A stretch of 64,000 bases of DNA from NCBI GenBank assembly GCA_041749535.1, contig JBGTBE010000011.1:51804-115803 (forward strand). The letters are read 5' to 3'. This DNA is from JBBQZU01 sp041749535. Lineage in GTDB: Bacteria > Bacteroidota > Bacteroidia > Flavobacteriales_D > Cryomorphaceae. Of this stretch, positions 1-9,225 are shown piece after piece. The notes beneath the pieces were generated by a model, which did no database searches, was not told where the DNA came from, and worked only from the letters and a program-made list of their open reading frames with translations. Made by a program: the position numbers and the translations under genes. Numbering within the stretch: the stretch's first letter is position 1; every line of letters starts with the position of its first letter.

Positions 1-26
1 CGAACCTGTAGACGACTAGATTAGTG

Positions 27-728
27 TCAGAAATCTACCAGATGTTCGCTGGTATCCATATCCTTTTTGCCTTCATCGAATCCTACAATGTGCTGGTAGG
101 CGCAAAAGATAATGCAATACGAAGTAGGTATGGTGATGAATAGCCCTATACCCAGTGCAATTGCTCCGGCTATATTCAGCAATCCCAGCAGGAGAAACAA
201 CCCTAACCAGTGAAACCATTTTTTATTGACAATCTTCAGGCTTAGCTTAATGCTGTCCCAGAAATCTGTTTTAAAAAAAACCACAAAGAGGGATGCGAGC
301 GATGTGGCAACTGCAAACCATATGGCTGGCAGCACCAGAAAAAATACAAGAAATACAGTAATAATACCGCCCACTATGCCAAGTATGCAGAGTTGAAGCA
401 CAAAGTCGAAGGATTTGAAGAAGTCACCGATTTCTATGCTACCCTCATCGTTGAGTTTCTTGGATGCCACATAGTAACCTGCCGCCAGGGCCGGTCCTAC
501 AACGATCGCTGCAAAAAAGCCAAGAATTGGGATAATGCCCAGACCAAAACTGATGGCCAGGTAAAGCAATGAATACAGCACGTATTGCCCAGCTCCTTTT
601 CTGAAAAGTGCCCAACCGGAGCTAAAATATTTCTCATATTCAAAAACATAGCCATCCTTGGCCAGTTGTTCAATGCGCTGTTTTTGATCAACTATATACA
701 TGTCAATTGAGGTTATAGGTTTGGTCAA
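27..728 (-). CDS. Multi-pass inner-membrane protein, unknown function
   Basis: A 233-residue very hydrophobic protein with a cytosolic-looking N-terminus of about 50 residues and then four or five predicted membrane segments (roughly residues 48-85, 108-150 and 170-210). It resembles small integral-membrane proteins of the DUF975 or glycerophosphoryl diester phosphodiesterase membrane-domain type in amphipathic layout only; no catalytic motif is visible. It is the last gene of the minus-strand SpoIIM/MoxR/DUF58 operon and begins 1 bp after the DUF58 stop, so it is almost certainly co-transcribed. Function cannot be assigned; a structural membrane role within the operon is an inference from position. 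Confidence 0.75.
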   Translation of the reverse strand: MTKPITSIDMYIVDQKQRIEQLAKDGYVFEYEKYFSSGWALFRKGAGQYVLYSLLYLAISFGLGIIPILGFFAAIVVGPALAAGYYVASKKLNDEGSIEIGDFFKSFDFVLQLCILGIVGGIITVFLVFFLVLPAIWFAVATSLASLFVVFFKTDFWDSIKLSLKIVNKKWFHWLGLFLLLGLLNIAGAIALGIGLFITIPTSYCIIFCAYQHIVGFDEGKKDMDTSEHLVDF

Positions 729-729
729 A

Positions 730-2064
730 TTAAATCATTCCTCTTGATTTCAGGTCAAGATACTTATTAATAGTGTTCACAGAGAGTTGTTCAGGATAGC
801 TTACCAAGGTCTGTATGCCACTGCGATTGAGTTTATACACTATTTCATCACGCTCCCCAATGTGGCGTCTGGCCAACGTGGATTGGTAAATGCTTTCTAC
901 ACTTTCACCACTTTCGCGGGCCAAGGCATCAAGCTGCCGGTCCTTAAACATAACGAGTACGATCAAATGCTTTTTGCTGATTTTTCTCAATATTGGCAGC
1001 ACGCGATCCACCATCTGTGGGGTTTCAAAGTTGGAGTAGAGTATCAGCATGCTCCTTGTTTGAACCACCCTGTCAATGCTGCGATACAGTAGCTCATAGC
1101 TGGGCTCCAGTTTGCGTTCGGTTTCAGCGTATAGGGCTTCGAGAATTTTCTGCAACTGCCCATACCTATTGTCAGCGCGGAGCGCGGTGCCAATCTTATC
1201 GGAGAAGGTGATGAGGCCCACCCTGTCGTATTTTTTGAGCGCCACATTGCTCAAAGCCAATGTGCTGTTAATGGCGTAATCCAGCAGTGACATATCGTTG
1301 AACGCCATCTTCATGGACCTGCCTTTGCTTATAATGCTGTATATGTTTTGGCTGCGCTCATCCTGAAACTGATTTACCATGAGCTCCCTGGTTTTGCCGG
1401 TGGCTTTCCAGTTTATATTCCTGTAGTCGTCACCTTCTACAAATGGAGTAATCTGTTCGAATTCATAGCTCTGACCAATTCTCCTTTGGTTCTTGGAACC
1501 GGAAGTAGTGCTTACCCTGCTGAAGGCAAGCAACTCGACTTGGCGCATCTGCTGTATGCTCGGATACACCGGCACGTTGGCCGAAAGGTTCAGCACAACT
1601 TTTCTTCTCAACAATCCTATGGGGCTTGAGCAAAGCAAAATCAAATTGCCGAAGGCATGTACCCCGCGTGCAGTTGGTTTAATGAAGTAAGGCACGCGAT
1701 TTGTCCCAGGGCTGAGGGTGTGCAGTATTTCGGAATTTCGCTCTTGTAATTGTACAGGCAGCTCGTCGATTACTTTGCATTTTAAAGCGGTATTGCCGCT
1801 GTAATAGAGCAGAAGCTCCACACGGACATCATCGCCCAGCCCCATAATGCGGGGCGTTTTGCGCACCCCCCGAAATGCCACACCCGGCTGAAACATCAGG
1901 ATGGCATCTGCAACAACCGAAGCTGTGAGGAGGACGAGCAGCACCTGTCCGAGTATGAAAATTATATGCACCGAGAATCCAAGGGCCAAAACCACAACAT
2001 TCGCAGCTCCGGCACCAAAGAAAATTGGGTTGAACTGCACACCTTTCACAAGGCTTTTTATCAT
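730..2064 (-). CDS. DUF58 domain protein (MoxR partner)
   Basis: This 444-residue protein has two N-terminal membrane segments (about residues 12-55) followed by a cytosolic region carrying the DUF58 core, including the stretch RRIGQSYEFEQITPFVEGDD and the DYRNINWKATGK segment, and then a von Willebrand A-like fold with an imperfect metal-site region (ISKGRSMKM). DUF58 proteins are standard neighbours of MoxR AAA+ ATPases and are thought to act as their substrate-binding or metal-binding partners. The start overlaps the stop of the MoxR gene by 4 bp (ATGA), consistent with translational coupling. The client protein of the pair is not known. Confidence 0.9.
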   Translation of the reverse strand: MIKSLVKGVQFNPIFFGAGAANVVVLALGFSVHIIFILGQVLLVLLTASVVADAILMFQPGVAFRGVRKTPRIMGLGDDVRVELLLYYSGNTALKCKVIDELPVQLQERNSEILHTLSPGTNRVPYFIKPTARGVHAFGNLILLCSSPIGLLRRKVVLNLSANVPVYPSIQQMRQVELLAFSRVSTTSGSKNQRRIGQSYEFEQITPFVEGDDYRNINWKATGKTRELMVNQFQDERSQNIYSIISKGRSMKMAFNDMSLLDYAINSTLALSNVALKKYDRVGLITFSDKIGTALRADNRYGQLQKILEALYAETERKLEPSYELLYRSIDRVVQTRSMLILYSNFETPQMVDRVLPILRKISKKHLIVLVMFKDRQLDALARESGESVESIYQSTLARRHIGERDEIVYKLNRSGIQTLVSYPEQLSVNTINKYLDLKSRGMI

Positions 2065-3158
2065 CGGGGCACTTCTACTTTGCGAAGAATGCTTTCTACA
2101 ATTTCTTTCATCTCTACACCTTCTATTTCTCTATCGTAGCTTAGAATTATTCTGTGATTAAGTACCGGATACACCACTCGTTTAATGTCATCGGGTGTCA
2201 CAAAACTTCTCCCACGCATGAGTGCTATGGCCTTTGACGTTTTCAGAATGTTAATGGAAGCCCTTGGTGATGCTCCGAGATATAGGTCACTGTTGTTGCG
2301 CGTACCTGCTACTATCTGGGCGATGTAGTGAAGAAGTTCTGCTTTAATGTGTACTTCCTCAACATGTTTGCGGTGCAGCATAAGTGATTCGATACTGAGC
2401 ACCCCTTTGATATCTCTTTCTTGCCTTCCGTAAAAATCATTTTTGAACCGGTCGAGCATCATCGTTTCTTCCTGTAAGGTAGGATAAGTAGCCAGGAGTT
2501 TGAACATAAATCTGTCGAGCTGAGCTTCTGGAAGTTTATAAGTACCCTCCTGCTCCACAGGGTTTTGGGTTGCAACCACAAAGAATGGGGGCGACATGGG
2601 GTAGGTCTCTCCATCAACTGTGATTTGTTCCTCCTGCATTACCTCCATAAGTGCTGCCTGCGTCTTCGCGGGTGCGCGGTTTATCTCATCTATGAGCACC
2701 ACATTGCTGAAAATTGGCCCTTTTTTGAAGTAGAACTCTGAGCGCTTCATATCAAAAATGGTGGTGCCAATGATGTCGGTTGGCATCAGGTCAGGTGTGA
2801 ATTGTATGCGTGCGAAATCTATCTGCAATGTTTGCGCAAGCAGCTTTGAGAGCAAAGTTTTGGCGATGCCTGGCACTCCTTCGAGCAGCACGTGTCCGTT
2901 GGTAAGCAGGGCAGCAAGCATCAGCTCTATAACGTTGTCCTGGCCGACGATCACCTTGCCAATTTCATTTTTGATGTTTGTTACGGTTGCTTGAAGGAGG
3001 GCTGCTTCCTTTGTCAATCCTTCTACATCATTTGGCAGATGGTTTTCAGTGATCAACCGGGAGGTAGAGCCTTCATCGGATACTGATTCCGGTGTTGTTA
3101 AGGCTTGGTTTTCTGCTGCAGATTCTTCCTTGTTTGAATCTTGTTCTTCTATGGACAT
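2061..3158 (-). CDS. MoxR-family AAA+ ATPase
   Basis: A 365-residue AAA+ ATPase. Walker A GVPGIAKT lies at residues 94-101, Walker B with the following arginine-rich stretch (VLIDEINRAP) at about 154-163, and the MoxR hallmark ATQNPVEQEGTYKLPEAQ near 196-213. The first 55 residues are acidic, low-complexity and probably disordered, longer than usual for MoxR. MoxR ATPases act as chaperone-like remodelling factors for metal insertion or membrane complex maturation, normally with DUF58/VWA partners, which is the gene immediately downstream. It overlaps the DUF4350 stop upstream by 10 bp. The family is clear; the target is unknown. Confidence 0.95.
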   Translation of the reverse strand: MSIEEQDSNKEESAAENQALTTPESVSDEGSTSRLITENHLPNDVEGLTKEAALLQATVTNIKNEIGKVIVGQDNVIELMLAALLTNGHVLLEGVPGIAKTLLSKLLAQTLQIDFARIQFTPDLMPTDIIGTTIFDMKRSEFYFKKGPIFSNVVLIDEINRAPAKTQAALMEVMQEEQITVDGETYPMSPPFFVVATQNPVEQEGTYKLPEAQLDRFMFKLLATYPTLQEETMMLDRFKNDFYGRQERDIKGVLSIESLMLHRKHVEEVHIKAELLHYIAQIVAGTRNNSDLYLGASPRASINILKTSKAIALMRGRSFVTPDDIKRVVYPVLNHRIILSYDREIEGVEMKEIVESILRKVEVPR

Positions 3159-4384
3159 TTTGCGTAAAATTCTGTGATTCTATGGTCTATGCGTGCGAGG
3201 TCAGCATCGGTGAGGGTGCTGTTGTTTCTGGCGCGGTCAAGTTCGGCAAAAAATTCAATTATCACCGATTCATCCAACCTAAGTCTGATGGATGCTTCTC
3301 GGAAAAAATCTTTGTCAATGCGCGATACGGATAGGCGGTATCGGTTTCTCAAATGATTCAGCAACAGCTTGTACTGTACATTCACCAAGTGCTTGTGCAA
3401 TCCATCCTTTCTGTACATACGCGACACCACATCCAGGTATGCGAGCGTTTCATTTGGTGGTGGTGAAATAACAGGAATGGGGCGCTGAAGTCTCCAAACG
3501 CTGGTGAGCAAAAAGAGCAAGGTGAGCGAGAGCAAGGTGTACCACGCCCACCGCAGTGGGGTGTGCGCAAGTACGAAGGAGAAGGGTCCATCTGTTACCA
3601 AAGGACGGTTCTGTGCACTGGTCTGCCCCTCATAGGGTGTGAAATATATTATAGGGGTATTGCTGCCCAAATGGCCCAGCAGGGTTTCGGCATGGTCAAA
3701 CACCGCTTCGTTTCTAAGATGGTAATTCGTGAAGAGCAGTGGATTGCCGTGCAGAAACACGTTTCCATCCCCATGTTTTAAAAGTACCAGATTCGTGTAC
3801 CATCGGTCTATCGCCTTGAACTGACCCACGTTGATGGCCCCATTCTCACCACAATATTCCAAATCGAAATAAGTCCATGGATACCGCTTCACTTCATCCA
3901 CATCATTGTAGTACACCACCGCGCCAGTATCGCTCACTGATGCTGTGGGGTATATGCGTTTGGCTTTTACTTTTTTTACAAAAGGAGTATCCTTGCTTAT
4001 ACACTGCTCCAGCAGCCTGTTGATTATTCTGTGCTGATTGGTGGCACTTATCAGGAGGGTATTCCCATTGGCAACATACTTTAGTATAGTTTCAGCCTCA
4101 GCTGAATCAAGAAAAGCCAAGGAATTTACGAATACCATCGAGGTGCCCTTTCTGTGCACAATGGCAGTATCTGAAGCGATGTTTGTAAGTACTTCGTACC
4201 CCGTTTCTTTTGTTGATGCTTCGAGCACTGTGCGGAAGAGGCTCAAGTCATATGGCTGTTTTTTTTCTTGTTGGAAAGTTTCGGCCCACTCGTACCTGGG
4301 CTCCTTGTTGAGCACTACCAAAAGCACACCCAGGGCAGCGAGAATGATCAATCCCAGAAATATGTAGAGATTTCTATTGCGCAT
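3149..4384 (-). CDS. DUF4350 domain membrane protein
   Basis: A 411-residue protein with an N-terminal membrane anchor (about residues 5-25), a long extracytoplasmic or cytosolic alpha/beta region that includes a conserved DUF4350-like core (the TSMVFVNSLAFLDSAEAETI region, about residues 78-97), a second membrane helix near residues 275-298 and a C-terminal helical tail. DUF4350 proteins occur beside MoxR and DUF58 genes in many Bacteroidota and actinobacteria, and the same order is seen here. The fold of the DUF4350 core is glutamine-amidotransferase-like, but no catalytic triad can be argued from the sequence. The start codon abuts the DUF4129 stop (shared base), so the operon is tightly packed. 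Confidence 0.85.
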   Translation of the reverse strand: MRNRNLYIFLGLIILAALGVLLVVLNKEPRYEWAETFQQEKKQPYDLSLFRTVLEASTKETGYEVLTNIASDTAIVHRKGTSMVFVNSLAFLDSAEAETILKYVANGNTLLISATNQHRIINRLLEQCISKDTPFVKKVKAKRIYPTASVSDTGAVVYYNDVDEVKRYPWTYFDLEYCGENGAINVGQFKAIDRWYTNLVLLKHGDGNVFLHGNPLLFTNYHLRNEAVFDHAETLLGHLGSNTPIIYFTPYEGQTSAQNRPLVTDGPFSFVLAHTPLRWAWYTLLSLTLLFLLTSVWRLQRPIPVISPPPNETLAYLDVVSRMYRKDGLHKHLVNVQYKLLLNHLRNRYRLSVSRIDKDFFREASIRLRLDESVIIEFFAELDRARNNSTLTDADLARIDHRITEFYAKCP

Positions 4385-5043
4385 CAGTTCTCCTGGCTTT
4401 TAATGAAGGCCATAAAGCGCGGTTCAGTTTGTTCATACGCTGCGGAAGTGAACGCAAACTCACCATACCAGCTGTGCTCGAAGAGCATGGTGAGTCTGGC
4501 AAACTGCTGCGATTTGGAGGGCTCTTTCAATTCTGCAACATACTCCCAGTTGGTCTTGTCGGGGTGGGCCACCAAGGCACCAGCCATATCGAGTTGCTTA
4601 ATACAAATCTGGTAAAGCAAGCGGAGTGCTTCGCGGAAATCTCTTCTGCTTCGCGCATCCTCAAAAGCCTTCGTAAGCACATCTATGGGGGCAATTGCAG
4701 TAGGCATCTCTTCCTGCTCTTCAGCAGGTATATTCTTGCCCTTCATCGATCCCGCAGAATACCTGCGCACCCCACGAACAATCAGAAAAATGAGCCCCGC
4801 TGCAATGGCCACAACTCCCAGGATACGCAACAATTGAATCACCATCAGGGCAATGATGCTACTCCCCGAAGGCGCATCTCCCAATTCGGGAAGGGCCGTT
4901 TCAACATACTCCATTCCCTTTCGGCCTTCTTCCCACGCACGTCTGTCGAGCCCACCTTCTTCAAGTTGTGCGCCCACGTATAGCGTGATGGATGTGATAA
5001 GCTCACTCGCGCTCCATGCCATATGCACTGCGTTTGGTTCCAA
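4384..5043 (-). CDS. DUF4129 domain membrane protein
   Basis: A 219-residue protein. A single strong membrane helix lies at about residues 66-92, followed by a cytosolic DUF4129 domain that keeps the family pattern: a helical repeat (FREALRLLYQ), then DKTNWEYVAEL, and a C-terminal FEHSWYGEFAF motif. In other organisms DUF4129 is often the C-terminal domain of longer proteins, so this is the short form. The start overlaps the end of the SpoIIM-like gene by 41 bp; an internal Met at residue 8 (start at 5022) would shorten the overlap to 20 bp and is a plausible alternative. It belongs to the SpoIIM/MoxR operon. Confidence 0.85.
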   Translation of the reverse strand: MEPNAVHMAWSASELITSITLYVGAQLEEGGLDRRAWEEGRKGMEYVETALPELGDAPSGSSIIALMVIQLLRILGVVAIAAGLIFLIVRGVRRYSAGSMKGKNIPAEEQEEMPTAIAPIDVLTKAFEDARSRRDFREALRLLYQICIKQLDMAGALVAHPDKTNWEYVAELKEPSKSQQFARLTMLFEHSWYGEFAFTSAAYEQTEPRFMAFIKSQEN

Positions 5044-6850
5044 TTCTCATTACCCTTTCTGCCAGCTCATTGGCCTCACGGGCTTCTACCGCCGAAAAGT
5101 ACTCCAGCACCTGACTGTAAAGCAGTAGAGGAAGTACCAGGGCTAGCCCGAGCATATTCACAAATAGGAGGCAAAGCAGGGCGAAAAGCAATTTTAAATC
5201 TTCGTCGGCAGCAATGTTTTGCTGCATTACATCTATGTAGAACCAGGTAAATGGAGAATCCATAATGAACATAATGAGCACAGCTAGAGTGCCCATCATT
5301 AAGAAGGTGACAAAAATATGCCTTCGGGTGCCATTCAGAATGGAGAGCATGCGGGAGAAGGAAGCGGTCAGTGCCTTTCCCTCAAAGGCGGTAACCACCA
5401 AGAGTAAGAGCAGAAAGGGTATTGAGAGTATTCCGATGGATGCTACAATTGCATTTCCCGAAAGGATGCACAGTTCAAACAACACCACCACGACCAATAT
5501 TTTGAGCAGAAGTACAATCCCCAATTTCGGTTTCGAAGATAGCTGAGCGCTGAAAGTCTCTCTGAAATAGCGCAGTGATAGCAAGATCATGGTTGCAATG
5601 AAAGCGATGTTAAGAAAGAAACTCCAGAAAAATGTGCCGTAATCGTGGAACTGATACAAATTGTAAAGGGTGAATTTGTTGAAGCTGATCATTTCTATTC
5701 CTTCGCTTTGGTTTATAAGCGCAAAGACCGCACAGTAGAGCAAGGCCAATGCAAAGGCAGCAGCGGTTCCTTTCGAGGCCAGCTTGCGCAAGATGATGAA
5801 TGTACCGGCAAAAACATCCTTGTTCTTGCGGAGATCAGTGAGTTTAATTTCAAGGTCGAGCTCAGGCATAAGCTCATCTGCCCGGTAGAGTCCTGCTGCT
5901 TCCTGCCGGAAACGCATCCAAGGAAATAGCCAAAAATACACCCCGATAAATACGAAACAAAGGAATATAAATGCAGCACGAATGGGGTCGGGTATCTGTG
6001 TGATTCTGGTGAAAAAGCCTTCAATAAATCCTGCAGCAATAAAAATGGGTGTAAGCCCAAGCATGATGGTCATAGAGCGACGTGCTGCCAACTGAAAGGA
6101 CTGAACCCTGGGCAAACTGCCGGGATATAGGAGGCCACGTCCCAGCGTGAGTCCCGCACCACCGGCAATGACTATGGCTGAGATCTCCAAAGCGCCGTGC
6201 ATCCAAATGGTGAGAAAACTTTCCTGAAGCAGGGCGCGCTCCACGAAAAAATACTGAAAACTGCCGAGCATGACCCCATTAAACAAGAGTATTACGATGG
6301 TGCCAATACCCATAAAGGCACCGAGTACGAAAGTCCTGAATGCCACGAGCAGATTGTTCAGCGTGATGGCCAGAAACATGTCCATCTCACCCGATGTTTT
6401 GTACACAGCCATGGGGTCGCCTTTAGCAATATTCTGCTCGGTCATCTCCACATAATCATCGCCCAGTATTACCCGTGCAAAATCGGGATCATTGGCACCC
6501 GAAAGCACACCTATAAGGACTGCCAAAAGAAATACCCCCAATGAAATATTCAATTCTCTACGGGATCGGTGCAGCGCAAGGGGCAGCGTATCTGACCAAA
6601 ATTTCCCTAGTCCACCAAGTTTTCCTTTTCGGTTTTTATACAAATTGAGGTACGCTTTCTGGGCAAGGCTGTTGAGGTACACCCGTATGCTTCGGCGGCT
6701 GTAGTAGGTGCGGGCGTACGAGAGATCGTCGGTGATGTGCGCGTAAAGCTCATTAAGCTCCTCGGGGCCCGGTTTGGATTCGCCCGCTACAAATCGCTCA
6801 AACCGCTCCCATTTTTCTTTATTTTGCTCTACGAATTGTTTCTCTCGCAT
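5003..6850 (-). CDS. SpoIIM/DUF95-family integral membrane protein
   Basis: A 615-residue multi-pass membrane protein starting with MREKQFVEQNKEKWERFE. The first 60 residues are soluble and helical, as in the family. The central region (about residues 95-330) matches stage II sporulation protein M/DUF95 proteins in its run of membrane helices and its conserved NNLLVAFRTFVLGAFMGIGT segment. A further group of helices occupies the C-terminal half. The frame remains open upstream to 7117, but that extension would read through the divergent RDD gene and its sequence is not protein-like, so the Met at 6850 is preferred. First gene of the minus-strand operon; only 42 bp separate it from the divergent RDD gene, implying back-to-back promoters. 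The organism need not sporulate; the name is historical. Confidence 0.88.
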   Translation of the reverse strand: MREKQFVEQNKEKWERFERFVAGESKPGPEELNELYAHITDDLSYARTYYSRRSIRVYLNSLAQKAYLNLYKNRKGKLGGLGKFWSDTLPLALHRSRRELNISLGVFLLAVLIGVLSGANDPDFARVILGDDYVEMTEQNIAKGDPMAVYKTSGEMDMFLAITLNNLLVAFRTFVLGAFMGIGTIVILLFNGVMLGSFQYFFVERALLQESFLTIWMHGALEISAIVIAGGAGLTLGRGLLYPGSLPRVQSFQLAARRSMTIMLGLTPIFIAAGFIEGFFTRITQIPDPIRAAFIFLCFVFIGVYFWLFPWMRFRQEAAGLYRADELMPELDLEIKLTDLRKNKDVFAGTFIILRKLASKGTAAAFALALLYCAVFALINQSEGIEMISFNKFTLYNLYQFHDYGTFFWSFFLNIAFIATMILLSLRYFRETFSAQLSSKPKLGIVLLLKILVVVVLFELCILSGNAIVASIGILSIPFLLLLLVVTAFEGKALTASFSRMLSILNGTRRHIFVTFLMMGTLAVLIMFIMDSPFTWFYIDVMQQNIAADEDLKLLFALLCLLFVNMLGLALVLPLLLYSQVLEYFSAVEAREANELAERVMRIGTKRSAYGMERE

Positions 6851-6892
6851 ACTCACTCCTGCAGATGATGCGAAAGTACCCAAATTACATAT

Positions 6893-7606
6893 ATGAGAAA
6901 ACTCAGTATACAGACGGCACAGAATGTTTCTATAGATTTTAACCTGGCAGGCCTTGGCGCAAGAATCATGGCCTTTATCATCGACCTTATGGTAATGGGT
7001 GTGTTGATGATGACGCTCGCCTTTGTGTTGCTGGCAATCAATGAGTTGCTTATTTATGGGGTATTCGCTGTATTTCTGTTTTATACCCTGGCGAGTGAGT
7101 TGCTTATGAATGGACAAACCATAGGTAAGAAAGCCATGAAAATAAGGGTGGTAGGCGTAAATGGCGGTGAGCCAACACCCCTGGACTTTGTAATTAGGTG
7201 GGCCTTCAGGATGGTTGATATTTACTTCTCTCTGGGTTCATTGGCAGTAATATTCATAAGCACTTCGGCCAGAGCGCAACGCCTTGGCGATATACTCAGC
7301 AACAGCATGGTGGTAAACCTTCAAGGCGAACTAGAAGTGAGCTTGCGCGACATACTGCGCATTGAAGACCGAAGCAATTACGCGCCGGTGTACCTCAATG
7401 CATACCGATTTAGCGAAGAAGAAATGCTCACAGTGAAAACCCTGCTCGACAGAAGTGAGAAGTACTACAATGAAGCGCACCGCAACCTGCTGGAAGTGGC
7501 TGCACAGCGCAGTGCTGAAGTGCTCGCACTTTCCACTACCCCTCACGATAAGGTGGCATTTTTGAAAACAGTGATTCGCGATTACATTGTGATAACCCGC
7601 AGCTGA
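6893..7606 (+). CDS. RDD-family membrane protein
   Basis: A 237-residue protein with the RDD domain in its first 135 residues: a conserved arginine and aspartates around the first helices (GLGARIMAFIIDLMV near residues 20-34), the GQTIGKKAMKIRVV segment, and RAQRLGDILSNSMVV before the soluble tail. The C-terminal 100 residues are polar and helical. RDD proteins are small membrane proteins proposed to transport ions or small solutes. The gene is divergent from the SpoIIM/MoxR operon, a recurrent arrangement for RDD genes, which suggests a shared function. Its stop TGA shares bases with the ATG of recX (TGATG), so it heads a plus-strand operon. Confidence 0.88.
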   Translation: MRKLSIQTAQNVSIDFNLAGLGARIMAFIIDLMVMGVLMMTLAFVLLAINELLIYGVFAVFLFYTLASELLMNGQTIGKKAMKIRVVGVNGGEPTPLDFVIRWAFRMVDIYFSLGSLAVIFISTSARAQRLGDILSNSMVVNLQGELEVSLRDILRIEDRSNYAPVYLNAYRFSEEEMLTVKTLLDRSEKYYNEAHRNLLEVAAQRSAEVLALSTTPHDKVAFLKTVIRDYIVITRS

Positions 7607-8094
7607 TGGCAGTGGAAAGAAAATACCCACCCCTTAAGACAGTAGAAGAAATTAAAAAGTGGTGCGACCGGCAGGAGCGTTGCCATTCAGAAGTGAGATC
7701 AAAATTGAAAGCCTGGGGCGTGTTCGCTGAAGAAACCGAGCTTATTATTGCCGATTTAATTGCAGGTAATTATCTGAACGAGGAGCGATTTGCCCGGGCA
7801 TTTGCCAGAGGCAAGTCACGTATGAACAGGTGGGGATGGCAAAAAATTAAGTACGCACTTAAGGCAAAGGGAATTTCTGCTTACTGCATAGAGCAGGCTT
7901 TCGCCGAAATAGAACCCACCGAAGCCAGAGATGCCTTGCACAATTTGCTTTCGCGAAAGCACAAATCCATTTCCGGAAAGGGCTTGAAAAGCATGGAGGT
8001 GAAAGCGAGATTGTACCGCTTTGCTTACGCCAAAGGGTACGGCGCTGACGAAATACAAAAGACCCTGGAATTGCTTTTGGGCGATGGTGACTGA
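7606..8094 (+). CDS. recX: RecX family regulatory protein
   Basis: A 162-residue protein of three-helix repeats typical of RecX: the N-terminal CHSEVRSKLKAWGV repeat, the NYLNEERFARAFARGKSR segment (about residues 62-80) and WGWQKIKYALKAKGIS. RecX binds RecA filaments and inhibits or modulates recombination and the SOS response. Length is usual for the family. No recA is present in this window, so the gene is placed away from its partner. Start ATG overlaps the RDD stop. The downstream gene, prfB, begins 26 bp after the stop and has its own promoter-like box. Confidence 0.88.
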   Translation: MAVERKYPPLKTVEEIKKWCDRQERCHSEVRSKLKAWGVFAEETELIIADLIAGNYLNEERFARAFARGKSRMNRWGWQKIKYALKAKGISAYCIEQAFAEIEPTEARDALHNLLSRKHKSISGKGLKSMEVKARLYRFAYAKGYGADEIQKTLELLLGDGD

Positions 8095-8108
8095 ACGGGC
8101 ATTTCTCG

Positions 8109-8116
8109 TACTTTTG
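8109..8116 (+). promoter_or_regulatory. -7 promoter box of prfB (TACTTTTG)
   Basis: TACTTTTG fits the Bacteroidota primary sigma -7 consensus TAnnTTTG and ends 4 bp before the ATG of prfB. No clear TTG -33 element was found at the expected distance. If used, it would give a transcript that is leaderless or nearly so. Confidence 0.45.
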
Positions 8117-8120
8117 CGCC

Positions 8121-9225
8121 ATGATTACTACCGACAATGTAAGCGATATTGCCGGGCGCCTGGAAGCGCTAAGGGGGTACCTTTGACGTACCCGGCAAAT
8201 TGGAACAAATCGCAGAAGACGAAAAGCACACCCTGAATCCAGGGTTTTGGGACGACCCAAAGAAAGCCGAAGTCATACTCAAGCAAATTCGCAACAAGAA
8301 AATATGGACCGATGCCTTCAAAGCCATCGAGACCAATCTTGAAGACCTTCGTGTGCTTTATGATTTTTACAAAGAAGGCGAAGCCACCGAAGCCGAGCTC
8401 AAGCAGCAATACGACGTAACGCTGAAAACCCTTGACGAGCTCGAATTTAAGAATATGCTCTCAGCGCCCGAAGACGTGCTGAGCGCTGTTTTGCAGATTA
8501 CTGCCGGTGCCGGGGGCACCGAAAGCTGCGACTGGGCATCTATGCTTATGCGCATGTACGTGATGTGGGGGCAGCGCAACGGCATGAAGGTGAAAGAACT
8601 CGACATGCAAGAGGGCGATGTGGCCGGGGTGAAATCCGTGACACTCGAATTCGAAGGTGAATTTGGATTTGGATACCTTAAGGGTGAGAACGGCGTGCAC
8701 CGCCTCGTGCGCATCAGTCCATTCGACAGCAATGCAAAGCGACACACATCCTTCGTCTCGGTCTATGTGTACCCACTGGTGGACGATACCATCGAGATCA
8801 ACATCAACCCCGCCGACATTACCTGGGATACTTTTCGCTCGGGTGGAGCAGGAGGGCAGAATGTGAACAAGGTAGAAACGGGAGTTAGGCTAAAGCACAG
8901 GCCTACAGGTATTATCATTGACAATACCGAAACACGCTCCCAGCTCCAAAACAAGGAAAAGGCCTTGCAACTGCTCCGCTCGCAGCTGTACGAAATGGAG
9001 ATGAAGAAACGCATGGAAGCAAGGGACGAAATAGAAGCTGGAAAAATGAAAATTGAGTGGGGCTCGCAGATACGCAACTACGTGTTACAGCCCTACCAGC
9101 TTGTGAAAGATGTGCGCACCGGCCACGAAACATCCAATGTGGATGATGTGCTGAACGGAGAGATTGACGACTTCCTGAAAGCCTACCTTATGGAGTATGG
9201 CAAAGCCAAAAGCAGCGCCCAATGA
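8121..9225 (+). CDS. prfB: Peptide chain release factor 2, programmed +1 frameshift
   Basis: RF2 recognises UGA and UAA and triggers peptide release. The reading frame is in two parts: 21 codons from ATG 8121 end in an in-frame TGA at 8184-8186, and the rest of the protein (from Asp, GAC 8185) lies in the +1 frame. The junction AGG GGG TAC CTT TGA C is the classical RF2 autoregulatory slip site, with an internal Shine-Dalgarno-like AGGGGG three bases before CTT. The fused product is 367 residues, the usual RF2 length. The SPF tripeptide that reads stop codons is at about residues 199-201 and GGQ at 244-246. Automated callers would wrongly start it at TTG 8200. Its stop overlaps the next gene (ATGA). 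Confidence 0.97.
8171..8187 (+). promoter_or_regulatory. Programmed +1 frameshift site in prfB
   Basis: The string AAGGGGGTACCTTTGAC contains the Shine-Dalgarno-like purine run, the CTT slippery codon and the poorly terminating TGA followed by C. When RF2 is scarce the ribosome pauses at TGA and slips forward by one base to GAC, so RF2 controls its own synthesis. All elements known from E. coli prfB are present. Confidence 0.95.

Noticed and set aside
6851..7117. N-terminal extension of the SpoIIM-like protein
   Set aside because: It overlaps the divergent RDD gene and reads as non-protein-like His/Cys-rich sequence; homology begins at the Met at 6850.
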